This document shows positions 4,149 to 6,674 of a stretch of 6,674 nucleotides of DNA, one piece after another. The position numbers and the translations under genes are program-made. The notes under the pieces were generated by a model, which was not told the origin of the DNA, made no database searches, and saw only the letters and a program-made list of their open reading frames with translations. The stretch spans positions 1 through 6,674 of the forward strand of contig JAVEEJ010000222.1 of assembly GCA_030840515.1 (NCBI GenBank), read 5' to 3'. How positions within the stretch are numbered: position 1 is the first letter of the stretch; every line of letters begins with the position of its first letter. The stretch comes from Frankiaceae bacterium. GTDB lineage: Bacteria > Actinomycetota > Actinomycetes > JAVEEJ01.

Positions 4149-6674
4149 ATGCGCGCACGCCCCGCCCGCGCCCTCACCCTGGCCCTCGGCATCGCCGTCG
4201 TGGCGGGAGCCGTGACCGCGGCCTCGTCCAGCAACGCCTCGCCGGGTGCCGCCACCCGCAGCCTCGCCGACGCGCTCGGCTCCGACGCTGCGCTCGGTCC
4301 GGTCCACGACACCTGGCCCCGAGCCGCGGTGCCGACCGACCGCTACGAGCTCGCCGGCGGCTGCTACGCGCTGCGCTCCGATGCGACCGGGCGCTACGTC
4401 GCGCGCACGGCCAGTGGCTTCGCCGGCACAGCCGCCGCGCTGAGCGCCGCCGAGCCGTTCCACCTGCAGGCCTACGACCTCGGCAAGTACCTGCTCTACG
4501 GCACCAAGGGCGACTTCCTCTCCGGGCCGACGGACCCGGCCGCCAACGCCGACGCGACCGCTACCCAGACCGCGCGCGGCTATGTCGCCGGCACCACCGA
4601 CGAGCAGACCGCGGCAGTGCGCCAGCCGGCCCTCGATGCGATCGACGCGGCCGCGGCGCAGGAGCGCGAGACGGTAGCCCCGGCGCGGTCAGCCGCCGCG
4701 GGCAACGCGGTCATCGCGGCGACGCAGCCGAGCGCTGCGGCCGAGTGGTACGTCGAGCACCCGGCCGGCGGTGGCTTCATCCTGGCCAACCCGGTCGACG
4801 ACGGCGACCCGGCAGACCCGGGCCCGTTGAACCCGCCGATCGCCGGCCTGCTCACCAACGACGCGGGTGCGTTGAGCATCACGCCGGGACAGCGCATCCA
4901 GCCGAGCACCCGCTTCAGCTTCGTGCTGACGACCGGCTGCACCAGCTACCCGGAGATCGGCGCGCAGGTCGACGGCCCGCCCTACACGGCGCCGAGTGAG
5001 GTCGCGGAGGCCAAGGGCTACATCGACGCCCACCTGCACGGCATGGCCTTCGAGTTCCTCGGCGGCAAGGCGCGCTGCGGTCGGCCCTGGCACCCCTACG
5101 GTCCGGCCTACGCGCTCGTCGACTGCCCCGACCACGTGGCGGGTGGCCGCGGCGCCATCCTCGAGGACGTCGTGTCGGGTCACACCCCGGGACAGGGCCA
5201 CGACAACGTCGGCTGGCCCACGTTCGGCTACTGGCCCAACTACGACTCGTTGACGCACGAGCAGACCTACTACGCGTGGCTCGAGCGCGCCTGGCGCGGC
5301 GGGCTGCGGATGTACACGAACCTGCTCGTCGAGAACAACGTGCTCTGCCAGATCTACCCCTACAAGCAGCACAGCTGCAACGAGATGGACTCGGTCCGGC
5401 TGCAGGCCGCAACGATCCGCCAGATGATCCGCTACATCGACGCGCAGTACGGCGGCCCGGGCAAGGGCTGGCTGCAGATCGTCACCGACCCCTTCCAGGC
5501 GCGCCGCGTCATCAACGCCGGCCGACTCGCCGTCGTACTCGGTATCGAGGTCTCGGTGCCCTTCGACTGCCGCGACAACAACGGCACACCGGGCTGCACC
5601 GCCGCCCAGCTCGACCAGCGGCTCGACGAGGTCTACAAGCTCGGCGTCCGGCAGATGGAGCTGACGAACAAGTTCGACAACGCGCTGACCGGCGTCACCG
5701 GCGATGGTGGAACGACCGGCGTGCTGGTCAACGCGGCCAACCGCTACAACACCGGCCACTTCTGGAAGTACGACACCTGCCCCAAGGGCGGCGACCCGGC
5801 GCGCACCGACAACCGGCAGTACAACTTCGACGACGACGTGGCGCAGGGCGACTCACACGCCGACCGCGACTCGATCTTCGGCGGCGTCCTGTCGGTGTTC
5901 GGCGGGATGGGCATCGCGCCCACCTACAACAACGGCCCGCAGTGCAACGCGATGGGTCTGTCCGAGCTCGGCAAGCACGCCATCGTCGGCCTCATGAAGC
6001 ACGGCATGATCTTCGACCCCGACCACATGAGCGCCCTCGCCCGCGAGCAGGCGATGAACTACGTGCTGTCGACCGGCTACTCCGGCGTCGTGTCGAGCCA
6101 CAGCTGGTCGGACACGCCCACCTATCACGCGGTGCTCAAGGCCGGCGGTGTGGTCACACCGCACGCCAGCGGTGACGTGCTCGGCGAGTGGCGTGACGAG
6201 AAGGCGCACGCCGACCCGCGCTTCTACTACGGCGTCGGCTACGGCTCCGACGTGAACGGGTTCTCCCACCAGCCAGGCCCGATCGCGGGAGTCACCGTGA
6301 CCTACCCGATCACCGGCCTGGGCGGCGTGCAGATCAACAAGCAGGTCAGCGGCGTCCGGACCTACGACGTCAACCGTGACGGCGTGGACCACTACGGGCT
6401 CTACGCCGACTGGATCCAGGCCCTCGTGCAGAAGGCCGGCGCGGAGGGGCCCGCGCTGCGCACCGACTTCGAGCGCGGCGCGGAGGCCTTCCTGCAGATG
6501 TGGGAGCGCGCCATCGGCGTCCCGGGCGACGCCTGCCGCGCCGACGTCCCCGACCTCTCCCGCGACGTCGTGAAGCAGGTCAAGCACGGCATGTCCTGGG
6601 AGGAGGTCGTCACGCTCCTCGGCCAGCCCAGCAGCCGCGGCGCCTCGGACTACACCTTCTGCAGCGAGCAGGGC
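4149..6674 (+). CDS. Large exported metal-dependent hydrolase, peptidase M19-like, multidomain (3' end cut)
   Basis: The frame is open for 842 codons to the window edge. It begins with a clear signal peptide: basic MRARPAR, then a hydrophobic core to about residue 24, with likely cleavage near VTA/AS or NAS/PG. Residues 66-126 (GGCYALRS, then FHLQAYDLGKYLLYG) and 199-264 look all-beta, possibly trefoil-like. The hydrolase domain resembles membrane dipeptidase (M19, amidohydrolase superfamily): HLH at 295-297, a candidate bridging E504, the DPDHMS segment with H626, SHS with H651, and GSDVNG with D701. Family M19 normally has HxD at the first site, so this is a divergent member. About 200 residues separate the HxH from E504, roughly twice the spacing in human renal dipeptidase. 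The last residues (from 808) read like a BamE/SmpA-type module with HGMSWEEVVTLLGQPSSR. Twelve cysteines fit a disulfide-bonded exported protein. A hydrolase of an amide, ester or lactone outside the membrane is likely; the substrate is unknown. Confidence 0.85.
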   Translation, partial: MRARPARALTLALGIAVVAGAVTAASSSNASPGAATRSLADALGSDAALGPVHDTWPRAAVPTDRYELAGGCYALRSDATGRYVARTASGFAGTAAALSAAEPFHLQAYDLGKYLLYGTKGDFLSGPTDPAANADATATQTARGYVAGTTDEQTAAVRQPALDAIDAAAAQERETVAPARSAAAGNAVIAATQPSAAAEWYVEHPAGGGFILANPVDDGDPADPGPLNPPIAGLLTNDAGALSITPGQRIQPSTRFSFVLTTGCTSYPEIGAQVDGPPYTAPSEVAEAKGYIDAHLHGMAFEFLGGKARCGRPWHPYGPAYALVDCPDHVAGGRGAILEDVVSGHTPGQGHDNVGWPTFGYWPNYDSLTHEQTYYAWLERAWRGGLRMYTNLLVENNVLCQIYPYKQHSCNEMDSVRLQAATIRQMIRYIDAQYGGPGKGWLQIVTDPFQARRVINAGRLAVVLGIEVSVPFDCRDNNGTPGCTAAQLDQRLDEVYKLGVRQMELTNKFDNALTGVTGDGGTTGVLVNAANRYNTGHFWKYDTCPKGGDPARTDNRQYNFDDDVAQGDSHADRDSIFGGVLSVFGGMGIAPTYNNGPQCNAMGLSELGKHAIVGLMKHGMIFDPDHMSALAREQAMNYVLSTGYSGVVSSHSWSDTPTYHAVLKAGGVVTPHASGDVLGEWRDEKAHADPRFYYGVGYGSDVNGFSHQPGPIAGVTVTYPITGLGGVQINKQVSGVRTYDVNRDGVDHYGLYADWIQALVQKAGAEGPALRTDFERGAEAFLQMWERAIGVPGDACRADVPDLSRDVVKQVKHGMSWEEVVTLLGQPSSRGASDYTFCSEQG

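Noticed and set aside
4689..5759. Open minus-strand frame of 356 codons opposite the exported hydrolase
   Set aside because: Antisense to conserved hydrolase motifs. The composition (Val, Arg, Asp, Ala) is typical of a GC-rich mirror frame. The same applies to 5853-6587 on the minus strand.
5276..6175. Plus-strand frame of 299 codons overlapping the exported hydrolase
   Set aside because: An out-of-frame shadow of the hydrolase, very rich in Arg, with no recognisable domain.
1..6674. Search for mobile elements, tRNA genes, CRISPR repeats, riboswitches and phage genes
   Set aside because: Nothing found. Genes are tightly packed, base composition looks even, and no terminal inverted repeats, transposase motifs or regularly spaced repeats are visible. 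There is no gene-free stretch longer than about 82 bases.

Overview
This is a high-GC actinobacterial chromosome segment. The codon third positions are overwhelmingly G or C, the gene families are actinobacterial, and one gene appears to have a leaderless start. It resembles mycobacteria or Nocardioides-like actinomycetes, but I cannot name a species from sequence alone. The window holds five protein-coding genes. The two outermost ones run off the window edges. I see no RNA genes, insertion sequences or CRISPR arrays.

Left part, minus strand (1-2058): a two-gene operon for membrane lipid desaturation. A ferredoxin/flavin reductase (FAD, NAD(P)H and 2Fe-2S modules) is followed after 9 bases by a membrane fatty-acid desaturase with three histidine boxes. 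The desaturase ribosome binding site overlaps the reductase stop codon. The same pairing is known in Mycobacterium tuberculosis (Rv3230c and DesA3/Rv3229c), where the reductase supplies electrons to the desaturase.

Middle (2059-2128): a short divergent control region. It carries a palindrome, three copies of the otherwise rare CTAG, and -10-like boxes facing both ways. To its right, on the plus strand, lies a TetR-family repressor (2129-2824). Twelve bases later comes a 12-TM-type MFS exporter (2837-4066). The layout suggests that the TetR protein controls the desaturase operon, its own gene and perhaps the exporter, possibly in response to an acyl-CoA or another lipid-like ligand. This is inference from layout.

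Right part (4149-6674, plus strand, 3' end outside the window): a large exported protein with a signal peptide, a mostly beta N-terminal region, a metal-dependent hydrolase domain distantly like membrane dipeptidase (peptidase M19, amidohydrolase superfamily), and the start of what looks like a BamE/SmpA-like module at its truncated C-terminus. Its substrate is unknown, and it is the least understood gene here. A hairpin at the MFS stop codon and its own good ribosome binding site suggest it is a separate unit from the exporter.
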